This document shows positions 1 through 12,262 of a stretch of 64,000 nt of DNA, piece after piece. Numbering within the stretch: position 1 is the stretch's first letter; each line of letters begins with the position of its first letter. The notes beneath the pieces are model-generated. The model did not search any database and was not told the DNA's origin. It worked only from the letters and a program-made list of their open reading frames with translations. The position numbers and the translations under genes were made by a program. Source of the DNA: Skermanella rosea (GTDB lineage: Bacteria; Pseudomonadota; Alphaproteobacteria; Azospirillales; Azospirillaceae); assembly GCF_016806835.2 (NCBI RefSeq), contig NZ_CP086111.1, positions 2,677,001 through 2,741,000 on the forward strand. Direction: 5' to 3'.

Positions 1-3
1 CGG

Positions 4-375
4 CTACGCTCCACCACGATCGCAGAACAGCGCGAAGGTATGGGAAGTCGCCGCTGCCCCGAACAGCCAAGCAAGCGACGGCGTCAGCCAGGAGGTCAGC
101 AGCCAGTCGGCATCGGCGCTGGCGGGGAAAGGGTCGCGCGTGATGTCCGACGCGATCATCCAGACCGCGTTCAGGGCCGGCGTAGTCCATACTCCGCTGA
201 CCGCGACCGCCGCCCCAGCCGCGGCGAGGCACAGCCAGACATAGGGCAGGGCGGACAGGCTAGCCACCGAACGATCCAGCAGGCGACGCAAGGAAATCAG
301 TGCGGCGGCGGCGGGGTCGGCCGGGCGAACAGGCTGGTCCATAAGATCGAGGCCGGATTCCGGAGAGGCGCGCAA
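4..375 (-). CDS. Small hypothetical membrane protein, possibly a fragment
   Basis: I do not recognise this 123-residue protein. Two hydrophobic stretches (about residues 42-62 and 86-112) suggest an inner-membrane protein. An ATG at 342 (MDQPVRP) is an alternative start. It is divergent from the CcsA-like gene. The frame closes with TAG at positions 6-4, in hydrophilic residues directly after the second hydrophobic stretch. It could therefore be the front end of a longer membrane protein broken by a frameshift or stop, but the bases that would show this lie outside the window. Confidence 0.45.
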   Translation of the reverse strand: MRASPESGLDLMDQPVRPADPAAAALISLRRLLDRSVASLSALPYVWLCLAAAGAAVAVSGVWTTPALNAVWMIASDITRDPFPASADADWLLTSWLTPSLAWLFGAAATSHTFALFCDRGGA

Positions 376-605
376 GGCGGCGGGCTGCTTAAGTGAACGC
401 GCATGATATCACCGGGTCGGCGGAATAGCAGGTAAAGTTCACGCTCAGGCGTGTGGGAGGTTGTATTAAGCGGATGCAGTCCTGAGTTTTATGGCCGTGG
501 CGGAACGCCGGGCCTATCCTGCGGCCGGGCGGTCCGGATGCGAAGCCGGAGATGCAAGCCCGGAATGCCGTTCCGGGATAGTCCGGGGATGAAGATCGGA
601 AGACA

Positions 606-1421
606 ATGTTGCAGAACGTCCTATTCAGCCTCACCGCCCTGCTGGCCCTGATGCCGGCCTCGCTGCTGGCGTACGTGCGCGACGGGTTCCGGCAGGGCAG
701 GGGGCCGGACGCCGTGTTCTGGGCGGTCCTGTTCGTGGCCGTCGCCGGCCCGCTCGCCTGGGCGGTGGTCCAGCTCGACGGTACATGGCGCACGGGACTG
801 TCCACGACGCTGTGGGTCAGCATCGCCGCCTGCATGGTGCTGTATTCCGGCCTGTGCCTGACCACCCGCTCCGGCTGGCGGCTGATGCCGCTGCTGCTGC
901 CTTATCTGTTGCTGGTCGGCCTGTTCGCGACCGCCGCCACCGAGGCGCCGGACCCGACGCTGAGCGCCTCCGCCCCGACGGTCTGGGTCGACCTGCATAT
1001 CGGGGTTTCCGTCACGACCTACGCCCTGCTGACCCTGGCCGCGGTCTCGGCCCTGGCGGCCTTCCTGCAGGAGCGGGCGCTGAAAGCGAAGCGCCCGACG
1101 GCGCTGACCCGCATGCTGCCGCCCATGGCCGATAGCGAGCAGTTCCAGGGGCGGCTGCTGGTCGCGTCGGAGATCGTGCTCGGCCTCGGCCTGGCGACCG
1201 GCATGTCGGTCCTGTACTTCGAGCAGGGGGTCCTGTTTCGAGTCGACCACAAGACAGTCCTTTCTGTCGCCACCTTTATCGTCATCGGCGGGCTTCTGAT
1301 CGCCCATGCCGCGACCGGCGTGCGGGGCAGGCGGGCCGCCCGCTTTGTACTTCTTGCTTTTCTTCTGCTCACATTGGGATATCCCGGCGTCAAATTCGTC
1401 ACGGATATTTTAATTTCCTGA
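606..1421 (+). CDS. CcsA/YpjD-like cytochrome c assembly family inner-membrane protein
   Basis: This 271-residue polytopic membrane protein has about eight hydrophobic segments. It carries the CcsA/CcmC-superfamily pattern: a WVDLHIGVS segment with a conserved His near residue 131, then RVDHKTVLS and a late [11 protein letters not shown] helix with further histidines. In CcsA/CcmC proteins such histidines coordinate haem. The short YpjD branch is of unsettled function in cytochrome c or haem handling. It stands alone on the plus strand, before dusB. Length suits the YpjD-type branch rather than full CcsA. The family assignment is fairly secure; the exact role is not. Confidence 0.75.
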   Translation: MLQNVLFSLTALLALMPASLLAYVRDGFRQGRGPDAVFWAVLFVAVAGPLAWAVVQLDGTWRTGLSTTLWVSIAACMVLYSGLCLTTRSGWRLMPLLLPYLLLVGLFATAATEAPDPTLSASAPTVWVDLHIGVSVTTYALLTLAAVSALAAFLQERALKAKRPTALTRMLPPMADSEQFQGRLLVASEIVLGLGLATGMSVLYFEQGVLFRVDHKTVLSVATFIVIGGLLIAHAATGVRGRRAARFVLLAFLLLTLGYPGVKFVTDILIS

Positions 1422-1521
1422 GGTAATCGGGATCAGGCGGCATCCGGCGGGTCGGTTCGCGCCCGGCCACGAGCCAAGCAATGGTTTCATCGGCATTCTT
1501 CGCGCTTGCGATATTTTCCGG

Positions 1522-2559
1522 ATGCGTGCTAGCCTGCACAAAATGACAGCATTACAGGGAATTGCCCAAAAGATGGGCATCAACATCGGATCCATCAGGA
1601 TTGACGACCCCGTTATCCTGGCCCCCATGTCGGGCGTTTCGGACATGCCGTTTCGCCGTCTGGTCAAGCGAGCCGGCGCCGGCCTCGTCGTGTCGGAGAT
1701 GATCGCAAGCCAAGCGATGATCCGCGCGTCGCGCCAGACCATGAAGATGGCGACCAACTGCGCCGAGGAATTTCCCATGGCCGTGCAGCTCGCCGGATGC
1801 GAGCCGGCGGTCATGGCGGAAGCGGCCAGGCTGAACCAGGACCGGGGCGCCGCGCTGATCGACATCAATTTCGGCTGCCCGGTCAAGAAGATCGTCAACG
1901 GGCATGCCGGATCGTCGCTGATGCGGGACGAGGTCCATGCCGCCCGCATCCTGGAGGCGACGGTCAAGGCGGTCGACGTTCCGGTCACGCTGAAGATGCG
2001 GCTGGGCTGGGACGACACGAACCGCAACGCGCCCAATCTGGCGCGGATTGCACAAGAATGCGGCATCCGGATGGTCACGGTCCACGGGCGCACCAGGTGC
2101 CAGTTCTACACCGGCACCGCCGACTGGAAGGCAATCCGCCAGGTGAAGGAGGCCGTCTCGATCCCGGTGATCGCCAACGGCGACATGACCACCTTCGAGG
2201 ACGTGACCCGCTGCCTGGCGGAGTCGGGCGCGGACGGCGTCATGATCGGGCGGGGGACCTATGGTCGCCCTTGGTTCATCGGGCAGGTCATCCATTACCT
2301 GCGCACCGGCGAGTGCCTGCCCGACCCACGGCTCGAAGTTCAGCTCGCCACGCTTCTCGAACATTACGAGGCCATGCTGGAACACTACGGCACCGATGCC
2401 GGCACCAAGATCGCCCGCAAGCATGTTTCCTGGTACAGCAAGGGTTTGCCGGGCTCGGCCGAGTTCCGCGCCGAGGTCAATCGCGTTTCCGATCCGGCCG
2501 TCGTGCTCGGCATGATCCGGTCCTTCTATTCCCCCGAGATCGAACGGATGGCAGCGTGA
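1522..2559 (+). CDS. dusB: tRNA-dihydrouridine synthase (DusB / NifR3)
   Basis: This flavoenzyme reduces specific uridines in the tRNA D-loop to dihydrouridine. The TIM-barrel start [12 protein letters not shown] (FMN binding), the catalytic Cys in [10 protein letters not shown] and the FMN-phosphate loop [11 protein letters not shown] are all visible. Length (up to 345 residues) matches DusB. The annotated start is the farthest upstream; ATGs at 1543 ([10 protein letters not shown]) or 1573 (MGINIGS) are equally plausible, as no strong ribosome-binding site decides. Its stop TGA (2557-2559) shares a base with the ntrB ATG, so it heads the classical nifR3-ntrB-ntrC operon of alphaproteobacteria. 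Confidence 0.95.
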   Translation: MRASLHKMTALQGIAQKMGINIGSIRIDDPVILAPMSGVSDMPFRRLVKRAGAGLVVSEMIASQAMIRASRQTMKMATNCAEEFPMAVQLAGCEPAVMAEAARLNQDRGAALIDINFGCPVKKIVNGHAGSSLMRDEVHAARILEATVKAVDVPVTLKMRLGWDDTNRNAPNLARIAQECGIRMVTVHGRTRCQFYTGTADWKAIRQVKEAVSIPVIANGDMTTFEDVTRCLAESGADGVMIGRGTYGRPWFIGQVIHYLRTGECLPDPRLEVQLATLLEHYEAMLEHYGTDAGTKIARKHVSWYSKGLPGSAEFRAEVNRVSDPAVVLGMIRSFYSPEIERMAA

Positions 2560-3688
2560 TGGCGCGCGCGGTAACCCCCCTGCGGCGGAAGGCGATGCGG
2601 CAGGAAATCGACCCCTCCGGAATCCTCAATGCCCTGCCCGACCCGGTTCTGGTGATCGGCGAACGGAACGAGATCCGGTACGTCAACCTGGAAGCCCAGG
2701 AGTTCTTCGAATGCGGCGCAGCGGCCCTGATCGGGCAGCCGCTGACCGACCTGCTGCCGGCGGACAGCCCGGTCTTCTTCCTGATCGAGCAAGCGCTGGC
2801 CGGCGGGGCCAGCATGTCGGAATACGGCGTGACCCTCGACACGCCCCGGATCGGCATCCATCTGGTCACGGTCCGCGTGGCTCCGCTGGGCGAGCCCGCG
2901 GATTGCGTGGTGATGTCGCTTCACGAGAAGTCGATCACCCGCAAGATCGACAACCAGCTTACCCACCGGAACGCCGCCCGCTCGGTCACGGCCATGGCCG
3001 CGATGCTGGCCCACGAGGTCAAGAACCCGCTGTCCGGCATCCGCGGCGCCGCGCAGTTGCTGGAACAGAACGCGTCCGAACCCGACCGGGAGCTGACCCG
3101 GCTGATCTGCGATGAGTCCGACCGCATCGTGGCGCTGGTCGACCGGATGGAAGTGTTCTCCGACAAGCGGCCCCCGGAGCGGACGGCGGTCAACATCCAC
3201 AGCGTGCTGGAGCATGTCCGCAAGGTCGCCCAGAGCGGCTTCGCCAGGACGGTGCGCTTTACCGAGCGCTACGACCCGTCCCTGCCGGACGTGTATGGCA
3301 ACCGCGACCAGCTGATCCAGGTTTTCCTCAACCTGATTAAAAATGCGGCAGAAGCTGTTCCTGAACAGGGCGGTGAGATCATCTTGAGCACAGCCTACCA
3401 GCACGGTGTCCGCCTGGCGGTTCCCGGCACCGACAGCCGCGTTCACCTGCCGTTGCTGATCAGCGTGCAGGACAATGGCAACGGCATACCGGAGGATCTC
3501 CGTTCGCATCTGTTCGATCCGTTCGTCACGACCAAGCGGAACGGAACCGGCCTGGGTCTTGCATTGGTTGCGAAACTGATTGGCGACCATGGCGGGGTCA
3601 TCGACTTCGAGACGCTGCCGCGCCGAACCGTATTCAAGGTATCGCTACCCATGTATGCCGATTTCGAACAGCCTCTGGAGCCGTCGTA

Positions 3689-3689
<1 letters not shown>
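2559..3689 (+). CDS. ntrB: Nitrogen sensor histidine kinase/phosphatase NtrB (GlnL)
   Basis: NtrB is the cytoplasmic histidine kinase that phosphorylates NtrC under nitrogen limitation and is controlled by PII proteins. The 376-residue product has an N-terminal PAS domain (about residues 20-125), an H-box [12 protein letters not shown] with the phospho-accepting His at residue 152, an N-box ([10 protein letters not shown]) and G-boxes ([17 protein letters not shown]). No transmembrane segment is present, as expected for NtrB. The start overlaps the dusB stop by one base; a second ATG at 2595 (MRQEIDPSG) is an alternative. The stop overlaps the ntrC ATG by one base, indicating translational coupling. 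Confidence 0.96.
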
Positions 3690-5143
<1,454 letters not shown>

Positions 5144-5215
5144 CACACCCTGCATCGGTCTCGTGACATCCTGGTCACAGGACGGGTTCAGGGTGAGCCC
5201 GGTGCGACGAGACAG

Positions 5216-7489
5216 ATGACCAGTGAACCCGCGGGTATGCCGCAATCCTTCTGGAATCAGTTCCTGATCTGGGCCAGCCGCGTCGGGCTGGCCGGCAAGC
5301 TCGCCGTCGCGCTGGCGGTAGCCGCCATCGGCGCCGGCTTCGCGACCTACGCGGCACTGACCGCGACGCCGCCGTTCGGGAACGATCCCAATACGGTCAG
5401 CCTGCTGCTGACGCTCGACCTGGCGCTGCTGCTGCTGCTCGGCGCCATCATCGCGCGGCGCATCGTCGGGCTGTGGATCGAGCGCCGCCGCGGCCTGGCC
5501 GGGTCACGCCTGCATGTCCGGGTGGTCGCGACCTTCAGCCTGCTGGCGGTCATGCCTGCGATCATCGTCGCAGCCTTCTCCGCCATCTTCTTCTATGTCG
5601 GCGTCCAATCCTGGTTCAGCGAGCGGGTGCGCACCGCGATCAACGAGTCGCGCGCCGTCGCCCAGGCCTACCTTCACGAACACCAACAGGTGATCCGGGC
5701 CGACGCGCTGGCCATGGCCAACGACCTGAACCGGGAGGCGGCGCGCCTGCTGACCGACCCGGGCCGGTTCGCCCAGGTGGTCGCGACCCAGGCCGCGCTG
5801 CGGGCCTTGACCGAGGCGATCGTGTTCGACGGCAGCGGCAGGATGCTGGCGCGTTCCGGCCTCTCCTTCACGCTGGAATTCGAGCCGATCCCGGAGAGCG
5901 CCCTGGAGCGCGCCCGGCAGGGCGAAGTCGTCCTGATGGTGACCGACACCGACGACCGGGTCAGGGCGCTGGTCCGGCTGGACCGCTTCGTCGATACTTT
6001 CCTGTTCGTCGGCCGGCTGGTCGAACCGCGTGTGCTGAACCACATGGAGTCGGCCCAGGAGGCGGCCAGCGCCTATGCCGAGCTGGAAGGCAAGCGCTCC
6101 AGCCTTCAGATCACGGTGACGCTGATCTTCGTCGTGGTGGCGCTGCTGCTGCTCCTGGCCGCGGTGTGGATCGGCCTCAATTTCGCGACGGCGCTGGTGG
6201 CGCCGATCGGCTCGCTGATCGGCGCCGCCGAGCGGGTGAGGGCAGGGGATCTGGGGGCCCGCGTCCCCGAGTTGCTGCCGGAGGACGAGCTTGGCACCCT
6301 GAGCCGGGCCTTCAACCGCATGACCAGCCAGCTGGAGAGCCAACGCCGGGAGCTGATCGAGGCGAACCGCCAGCTCGACCTGCGCCGGCGCTTCACGGAG
6401 ACCGTGCTGGCCGGCGTCTCCGCCGGAGTCGTCGGCCTAGACCACGAGGGCCGCATCAACCTGCCCAACCTGTCGGGCGCCCATCTGCTGGGCGTGGACG
6501 ACCCGGAGATCCTGATCGGACGCAAGCTGGTCGACGTGGCGCCGGAGATGGGGGAGCTGATGGGCATGATCCGTCGCCGCCCGGCCAAGCTGATGGAAGC
6601 CCAGGTCCAGCTCCGCCGCGCCGGGACCACGCGGACGCTGCTGGTCCGGGTCGCCGCCGAGTCGGTCGGAAGCGACATCCGGGGCTTCGTAGTGACGTTC
6701 GACGATGTCACCGAACTGCTCTCGGCGCAACGCAAGGCTGCCTGGGCCGACGTGGCGCGTCGCATCGCGCACGAGATCAAGAACCCGCTGACCCCGATCC
6801 AGCTCTCGGCCGAGCGATTGCGCCGAAAATACCTCAAGGAAATCACCAGCGATCCCGAGACGTTCCAGATGTGTACCGATACCATCGTACGCCAGGTGGA
6901 CGATATCGGCCGGATGGTTGACGAGTTCTCCGCCTTCGCGCGGATGCCGAGCCCGGTGATGAAGCCACAGAACATCAACGAGCTGTGCCGCCAAGCCGTG
7001 TTCCTCCAGTCCAGCGCCCATCCCGCCATCAAGTTCACGGCCGACCTGCCGCCGGGGCCGCTCACCGTGCCGTGCGACGGCCGGCAGATCTCCCAGGCGC
7101 TGACCAACCTGCTCCAGAACGCGGTGGACGCGATCGACGGCCGCCCCGCTCCCGACATCGGGACGCTGCCACCGGGGCAGGTGGATCTCGGCCTCGAAGT
7201 CCACGACGACCGCGTGTCGATCGTGATCGCCGACAATGGCAAGGGACTGCCGCACGAGGAGCGCGACAGGCTGACCGAACCCTACGTCACCACGCGGGCC
7301 AAGGGCACCGGGCTGGGGCTCGCCATCGTCAAGAAGATCATGGAGGACCATGGCGGCGAGCTGGTGCTCGAAGACAGGGCTTCCGGCCCAGGCGCCCAGG
7401 TCCGCCTCGTGATCCCCAAGACCGAAATCGCCGCGCCGGCCGTGGCCGCCGAAGAAACGCAGCAGAAACAGAGTCGCTATGGCGCATGA
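5216..7489 (+). CDS. ntrY: Membrane nitrogen/redox sensor histidine kinase NtrY
   Basis: NtrY is the membrane-bound sensor partner of NtrX. The 757-residue protein starts with several transmembrane helices (about residues 17-40, 60-80, 100-125 and 300-325), with a periplasmic segment between the last two. A HAMP linker follows ([12 protein letters not shown]), then a PAS domain (about 390-500). The kinase core has H-box [16 protein letters not shown]-box [12 protein letters not shown] and G-boxes DNGKGLP and GTGLGLAI. Its 3' end overlaps ntrX by 11 bases, so the pair is translationally coupled. Confidence 0.95.
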   Translation: MTSEPAGMPQSFWNQFLIWASRVGLAGKLAVALAVAAIGAGFATYAALTATPPFGNDPNTVSLLLTLDLALLLLLGAIIARRIVGLWIERRRGLAGSRLHVRVVATFSLLAVMPAIIVAAFSAIFFYVGVQSWFSERVRTAINESRAVAQAYLHEHQQVIRADALAMANDLNREAARLLTDPGRFAQVVATQAALRALTEAIVFDGSGRMLARSGLSFTLEFEPIPESALERARQGEVVLMVTDTDDRVRALVRLDRFVDTFLFVGRLVEPRVLNHMESAQEAASAYAELEGKRSSLQITVTLIFVVVALLLLLAAVWIGLNFATALVAPIGSLIGAAERVRAGDLGARVPELLPEDELGTLSRAFNRMTSQLESQRRELIEANRQLDLRRRFTETVLAGVSAGVVGLDHEGRINLPNLSGAHLLGVDDPEILIGRKLVDVAPEMGELMGMIRRRPAKLMEAQVQLRRAGTTRTLLVRVAAESVGSDIRGFVVTFDDVTELLSAQRKAAWADVARRIAHEIKNPLTPIQLSAERLRRKYLKEITSDPETFQMCTDTIVRQVDDIGRMVDEFSAFARMPSPVMKPQNINELCRQAVFLQSSAHPAIKFTADLPPGPLTVPCDGRQISQALTNLLQNAVDAIDGRPAPDIGTLPPGQVDLGLEVHDDRVSIVIADNGKGLPHEERDRLTEPYVTTRAKGTGLGLAIVKKIMEDHGGELVLEDRASGPGAQVRLVIPKTEIAAPAVAAEETQQKQSRYGA

Positions 7490-8885
7490 CATTCTGATCG
7501 TCGATGACGAAGCGGACATCCGCATGCTGATTGCGGGTATCCTTGAGGACGAAGGCATGAAGACCCGGCAGGCCGGCGATGCCGACCAGGCCATCGCCGC
7601 GGTCGGCGCCCGAAGGCCGAGCCTGGTGATCCTCGACATCTGGCTCCAGGGCAGCCGGCTCGACGGCATCCAGATCCTCGCCGAGCTCAAGCGCGAGCAT
7701 CCGAACCTGCCGGTCATCATGATCAGCGGCCACGGGACGATCGAGACCGCCGTGTCCGCGATCAAGCAGGGCGCCTACGACTTCATCGAGAAACCGTTCA
7801 AGGCCGACCGCCTGCTGGTCCTGGTCGAGCGCGCGATCGAGGCCGCCCGGCTCAGGCGCGAGAACGAGGAGCTGAAGCTCCGGACCGGCGGCCAGATCGA
7901 GCTGATCGGCAAGTCGTCGGCGATCAACCATGTGCGCCACTCGATCGAGAAGGTGGCGCCGACCGGCAGCCGCGTCCTGATCACCGGACCGGCCGGGTCC
8001 GGCAAGGAGGTCGTCGCCCGCCTTCTCCACGCCCGCTCCCGCCGCGCCGACGGCCCCTTCGTCGGGCTCAACTGCGCCACCATGCGTCCCGACCGGCTGG
8101 AGGTCGAGCTGTTCGGCACCGAACATGGCCAGGACGGCCTGCCGCGCAAGGTCGGCACCTTCGAGCAGGCCCATGGCGGCACCCTGCTGCTGGACGAGGT
8201 GGCGGACATGCCGCTGGAGACCCAGGGCAAGATCGTCCGCGTGCTCCAGGAGCAGACCTTCGAGCGGGTCGGCGGCAGCGCCAGGGTCGAGGTCGACGTC
8301 CGCGTGATCGCGTCGAGCAACCGCGACCTGCCGTCGGAGATCGAGGCCGGGCGGTTCCGGCAGGACCTGTTCTACCGCCTCAGCGTCGTGCCGATCCGGG
8401 TTCCGCCGCTGACCGAGCGTCGCGAGGACATCCCCCTCCTGGCCCGCCACTTCATGATCCGCTCGTCCGAGACGGCGGGCCTGCCGGCCCGCGACTACGG
8501 CGAGGACGCGATGGCGGCGCTCCAGGCCTATGACTGGCCGGGCAACGTGCGCCAGCTGCGTAACGTGGTGGACTGGCTGCTGATCATGTCGACCGGCGAC
8601 CCGCGCGAGCCGATCCGCGCCGACATGCTGCCGCCCGAGATCGGCGCCATCACCCCGACGGTCCTGAAGTGGGACAAGGGCGGCGAGATCATGGGCCTGC
8701 CGCTGCGCGAGGCCCGCGAAGTGTTCGAGCGCGAGTATCTGCTTGCCCAGGTGACCCGGTTCGGTGGCAACATATCCCGCACGGCCGCGTTCGTGGGAAT
8801 GGAGCGTTCCGCCTTGCACCGCAAGCTGAAATCCTTGGGCGTGCACGGTAACGACAAGCCTCCCCACAAGCTGGCCGGGGATTGA
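7479..8885 (+). CDS. ntrX: Response regulator NtrX, NtrC-family without the GAFTGA loop
   Basis: This 468-residue NtrC-family regulator has an N-terminal receiver (phospho-acceptor Asp53 in LVILDIWLQ), an AAA+ domain with a Walker A-like GPAGSGKE and Walker [11 protein letters not shown], and a C-terminal Fis-type DNA-binding domain ([15 protein letters not shown]). Where NtrC has EKGAFTGA, the sequence here is [16 protein letters not shown]: the sigma54-contact motif is absent. This is known for alphaproteobacterial NtrX and implies regulation without classical sigma54 activation. It controls nitrogen, respiratory and envelope genes in relatives. trkA follows after 21 bases. Confidence 0.95.
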   Translation: MAHDILIVDDEADIRMLIAGILEDEGMKTRQAGDADQAIAAVGARRPSLVILDIWLQGSRLDGIQILAELKREHPNLPVIMISGHGTIETAVSAIKQGAYDFIEKPFKADRLLVLVERAIEAARLRRENEELKLRTGGQIELIGKSSAINHVRHSIEKVAPTGSRVLITGPAGSGKEVVARLLHARSRRADGPFVGLNCATMRPDRLEVELFGTEHGQDGLPRKVGTFEQAHGGTLLLDEVADMPLETQGKIVRVLQEQTFERVGGSARVEVDVRVIASSNRDLPSEIEAGRFRQDLFYRLSVVPIRVPPLTERREDIPLLARHFMIRSSETAGLPARDYGEDAMAALQAYDWPGNVRQLRNVVDWLLIMSTGDPREPIRADMLPPEIGAITPTVLKWDKGGEIMGLPLREAREVFEREYLLAQVTRFGGNISRTAAFVGMERSALHRKLKSLGVHGNDKPPHKLAGD

Positions 8886-8906
8886 GCTCATGAAGGTCAC
8901 CGGTCC

Positions 8907-10283
8907 ATGAAGGTCATCGTCTGCGGCGCCGGCCAGGTCGGCTCCAACATCGCGCGCTATCTCGCGACCGAGAACAACGACGTCACCGTGATCGACCAGT
9001 CTCCGGAGCTGATCCAGAAGATCAGCGACACGCTGGACGTCCAGGCCATGGTCGGGTTCGCCTCCCACCCGAACGTGCTGGAGCAGGCGGGTGCCGCCGA
9101 CGCCGACATGATCATCGCGGTCACCTTGGCCGACGAGGTCAACATGGTGGCCTGCCAGGTGGCGCACTCGCTGTTCAACGTGCCGACCAAGATCGCCCGC
9201 GTCCGAAACCAGAGCTACCTGGCGCCGATCTGGGCGGACCTGTTCTCGCGCGAGCACATGCCGATCGACGTGATCATCTCGCCCGAGATCGAGGTGGCCC
9301 GGGCGGTCGCCCGCCGGCTCCAGGTGCCGGGCGCGTTCGACATGATCCCGCTGGCCGACGGCAAAGTCCGCGTCATCGGCGTCATTTGCACCGACAATTG
9401 CCCGATCCTGCACACGCCGCTGCGCCAGCTGACCGGCCTGTTCCCCGACCTGAACCTCGAGGTCGTGGCGATCGTCCGCAACGACAAGCCGATCATCCCC
9501 GGCGGCGACGACCAGATGCTGCCGGGCGACGAGGTCTACTTCGTCGCCGACACCCGGCACCTGGGGCGGGCCATGGCGGCCTTCGGCCACGAGGAGACCG
9601 AGGCCCGCCGGATCATCATCCTGGGTGGCGGCAATATCGGCCTGTGCCTCGCCGAGGAACTGGAGGCGAAGCACCCGCAGGTCAGCGCGCGGATCGTCGA
9701 GGTGGATCGCGGCCGGGCCCAGTACATCGCCCAGCGGCTGAACCGGACCATGGTGCTGCACGGCGACGGCCTTGATCCGGAGATCCTGGAGGAAGCCAAC
9801 GTCCGGGCGGCCGAGACGGTGGTCGCCGTGACGAACGACGACGAGGGCAACATCCTCGCCTCGCTCCTCGCCAAGCGCTACGGGTGCCAGCGCGCCATCA
9901 CCCTGATCAACAAGACGACCTACTCGCCGCTGGTCACCACTCTCGGCATCGACGCCGTGGTCAGCCCGCGCACCATCACGGTCTCGACCATCCTCCAGCA
10001 TGTCCGGCGCGGCCGGATCCGTGCGGTCCACAGCCTGCGCGAAGGCTTCGCCGAGGTGATCGAGGCGGAGGCGCTGGAGACCTCCAGCCTGATCAACACG
10101 CCGCTCCGGGAGATCAAGCTGCCGACCGGCGTGATCGTCGGCGCCATCGTGCGCGGCGAGGAGGTGATCATCCCCAGGCCCTCCACGGTGATCAAGCCGC
10201 ACGACCGGGTCATCATCCTGGCCGCGGTCGGGCAGGTGAAGAAGGTCGAGAAGATGTTCGCGGTGCGGCTCGAGTTCTTCTGA
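8907..10283 (+). CDS. trkA: Trk potassium uptake NAD-binding regulatory protein TrkA
   Basis: TrkA is the peripheral cytoplasmic subunit that gates the TrkH/TrkG K+ transporter in response to nucleotides. The 458-residue product contains two RCK repeats, each with a Rossmann glycine motif: GAGQVGSNIA at the N-terminus and GGGNIGLCLA near residue 235. Each is followed by a TrkA-C domain. The ATG at 8907 (MKVIVCGAG) matches the usual family start. It lies in the ntrX direction after a short gap, as in Azospirillum-type ntrYX-trkA clusters; no trkH is in the window. Confidence 0.96.
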   Translation: MKVIVCGAGQVGSNIARYLATENNDVTVIDQSPELIQKISDTLDVQAMVGFASHPNVLEQAGAADADMIIAVTLADEVNMVACQVAHSLFNVPTKIARVRNQSYLAPIWADLFSREHMPIDVIISPEIEVARAVARRLQVPGAFDMIPLADGKVRVIGVICTDNCPILHTPLRQLTGLFPDLNLEVVAIVRNDKPIIPGGDDQMLPGDEVYFVADTRHLGRAMAAFGHEETEARRIIILGGGNIGLCLAEELEAKHPQVSARIVEVDRGRAQYIAQRLNRTMVLHGDGLDPEILEEANVRAAETVVAVTNDDEGNILASLLAKRYGCQRAITLINKTTYSPLVTTLGIDAVVSPRTITVSTILQHVRRGRIRAVHSLREGFAEVIEAEALETSSLINTPLREIKLPTGVIVGAIVRGEEVIIPRPSTVIKPHDRVIILAAVGQVKKVEKMFAVRLEFF

Positions 10284-10344
10284 GCCCCCCGCTGTCCCGT
10301 CCCGTCCCACGATCCCGAAAAGCTCATCCAAAGAAGCGGAAAGC

Positions 10345-11208
10345 ATGGCTCGATACGCATATGTCAACGGCCGGTTCGTTCCCCACGGCGAGGCCATGGT
10401 CCATGTCGAGGACCGCGGCTTCCAGTTCGCCGACGGTGTCTACGAAGTCGTCACGATCATCGGCGGCAGGCTCGTCGACGAGCAGGGGCACCTGGATCGC
10501 CTGGCACGGTCGCTGAACGAACTGCGGATCGCGTGGCCGGTGGCCCCCCATGTGCTCAAGCTGCTGATGCGCCGGCTTATCGCCCGCAACCACGTGACAC
10601 AGGGGACCATCTATCTCCAGATCACGCGCGGCGTCGCCCCGCGCGACTTCAAGTTCCCCAAACACTCCCGCAGCAGTCTGGTCATGACGACAAAGCGCGC
10701 GACCGCCTTCGCGACTCCGGAACAGTTGGAGAACGGGGTCAAGGTGATCTCGATTCCCGACATCCGCTGGCTGCGCCGGGATATCAAGTCGGTAGCATTG
10801 CTGCCGCAGGTGTTGGGCAAGCAGCAGGCGGTGGAGGCCGGTGCGTTCGAGGCGTGGCAGCTCGACCCCGACGGCAACGTGACCGAGGGCTGCTCCAGCA
10901 ACGCCTGGATCGTCACCGCGGACGGCACCCTGGTGACCCGCTACGCCAACAACCTGATCCTGAACGGCGTGACGCGGCTCTCGATCGTCCGGCTGGCCAA
11001 GGAAGCCGGCATCCCGTTCGAGGAACGCGCCTTCTCGCTGGAGGAAGCCTACCGGGCGCGGGAGGCCTTCGTTTCCAGCGCCAGCACCTTCGTGATGCCG
11101 GTCACCCGGATCGACGACCGCACCGTCGGGAACGGCAAGCCGGGCTCCCTGGGTGAGCGCCTGCGGCAGGCCTATCTGGAATACGCCCGGACGGCGGGCG
11201 CCTCGTGA
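10345..11208 (+). CDS. D-amino-acid aminotransferase (class IV, PLP-dependent)
   Basis: This is a class IV aminotransferase (branched-chain/D-alanine aminotransferase fold) of 287 residues. N-terminal NGRFVPHGEA and VEDRGFQFADGVYEV, the PLP-lysine segment DIKSVALLPQVLGKQQA and the phosphate-binding EGCSSNAW fit D-alanine aminotransferases, which interconvert D-amino acids and 2-oxo acids and can supply D-Glu or D-Ala for peptidoglycan. An aminodeoxychorismate-lyase-type activity cannot be excluded. The stop overlaps the next gene's ATG, giving a two-gene transcription unit with the HAD hydrolase. Confidence 0.88.
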   Translation: MARYAYVNGRFVPHGEAMVHVEDRGFQFADGVYEVVTIIGGRLVDEQGHLDRLARSLNELRIAWPVAPHVLKLLMRRLIARNHVTQGTIYLQITRGVAPRDFKFPKHSRSSLVMTTKRATAFATPEQLENGVKVISIPDIRWLRRDIKSVALLPQVLGKQQAVEAGAFEAWQLDPDGNVTEGCSSNAWIVTADGTLVTRYANNLILNGVTRLSIVRLAKEAGIPFEERAFSLEEAYRAREAFVSSASTFVMPVTRIDDRTVGNGKPGSLGERLRQAYLEYARTAGAS

Positions 11209-11936
11209 TGCCGGAACACGACCTTGCCACCCCCGGTCCCGGCGACGGGAAGCCGTCGCGGCTGCCGCGCGCGGTCCTGTTCGATTGGGACAATACCCTG
11301 GTGGACAACTGGGGCTGCATCCATGCCGCGTTGAACGCTGCCCTGGTCGCCCACGGCCTGCCGCCCTGGACCCTGGAGGAGACCCGCATCCGCGTCCGGC
11401 AGAGCCTGCGCGACAGCTTCCCGCGCCTGTTCGGCGACCGCTGGACCGACGCGCGCGACATCTTCTACGACCATTTCGGCCGCCACCATCTCGATTACCT
11501 GAAGCCGCTCCCGGGTGCCGAGGGGCTGCTGTCGGCGCTGGCCGGGCAGGGCGTCTATCTCGGGGTGGTCAGCAACAAGACGGGCCGCTTCCTGCGGGCC
11601 GAGTCGGCCCAACTCGGTTGGGACCGCTACTTCGGCAAGCTGGTCGGAGCGGGAGACGCGCCACAAGATAAACCTGCGGTTGACCCCATCCACATGGCCC
11701 TTGAGCCCGGCGGGTTGATTGCCGGTCCCGACGTCTGGTTCATCGGCGACGCAGACGTGGATATGCAGTGCGCCCATGCCGGGGGATGCGTTCCGATGCT
11801 GATCGGGAACAGTCCGGACGACTTCGGGAATTTTCCGCCTGCGCACCGGTTTGACACTTGCGATATAGTATCCGACTTGGTGCGGCGCCTCGGCGCCCCC
11901 ATATCGCTGGAGACTCCAGTCGAACAACGAAAATAG
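11208..11936 (+). CDS. HAD-superfamily hydrolase, phosphoglycolate-phosphatase-like
   Basis: The product is a haloacid-dehalogenase-superfamily phosphatase of about 242 residues. Motif I is [10 protein letters not shown] (nucleophile Asp plus general acid Asp), motif [10 protein letters not shown], and motif [13 protein letters not shown] with the Mg-binding acidic residues. A helical cap lies between residues 40 and 110. The substrate is unknown; Gph-like phosphatases act on phosphoglycolate or small sugar phosphates. The ATG at 11208 overlaps the preceding TGA; a GTG at 11205 is also in frame. Confidence 0.85.
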   Translation: MPEHDLATPGPGDGKPSRLPRAVLFDWDNTLVDNWGCIHAALNAALVAHGLPPWTLEETRIRVRQSLRDSFPRLFGDRWTDARDIFYDHFGRHHLDYLKPLPGAEGLLSALAGQGVYLGVVSNKTGRFLRAESAQLGWDRYFGKLVGAGDAPQDKPAVDPIHMALEPGGLIAGPDVWFIGDADVDMQCAHAGGCVPMLIGNSPDDFGNFPPAHRFDTCDIVSDLVRRLGAPISLETPVEQRK

Positions 11937-12013
11937 CCCAACAAAAGGGTTATGGAATGTTATCCGGGCTCTGGGATGGGGCCCCAAGAACCATCACAAC
12001 GGGGCGATTGCAT

Positions 12014-12262
12014 ATGTCCGAAAAAAGTCAAAATGTTCAGGACGTTTTCTTAAACCACGTCCGAAAGAACAAGACCCCGGTCACCGTGTTCCTGGTGAAC
12101 GGTGTCAAACTCCAAGGCATCATAACGTGGTTCGACAACTTCTCCGTCCTGCTGCGACGCGATGCGCATAGCCAACTGGTCTACAAGCACGCAATCTCGA
12201 CCGTGATGCCTGCCCATCCTATTCAACTTTTCGAGCCGCCCAAGGAAGGTGAAGGTACCTAA
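12014..12262 (+). CDS. hfq: RNA chaperone Hfq
   Basis: Hfq is the Sm-like hexameric RNA chaperone that pairs small RNAs with mRNAs. The 82-residue product has the full Sm1 motif ([22 protein letters not shown]) and Sm2 motif ([10 protein letters not shown]), with the N-terminal [14 protein letters not shown] helix. The start ATG at 12014 gives the usual family N-terminus; the frame is open further upstream but lacks Hfq similarity there. Its 3' end overlaps the farthest upstream hflX start, and hfq-hflX adjacency is conserved across proteobacteria. Confidence 0.97.
   Translation: MSEKSQNVQDVFLNHVRKNKTPVTVFLVNGVKLQGIITWFDNFSVLLRRDAHSQLVYKHAISTVMPAHPIQLFEPPKEGEGT

Noticed and set aside
7338..10397. 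1019-codon minus-strand open frame across ntrY, ntrX and trkA
   Set aside because: It lies antisense to three well-supported genes and its translation is composed of the usual high-G+C antisense residues with no domains.
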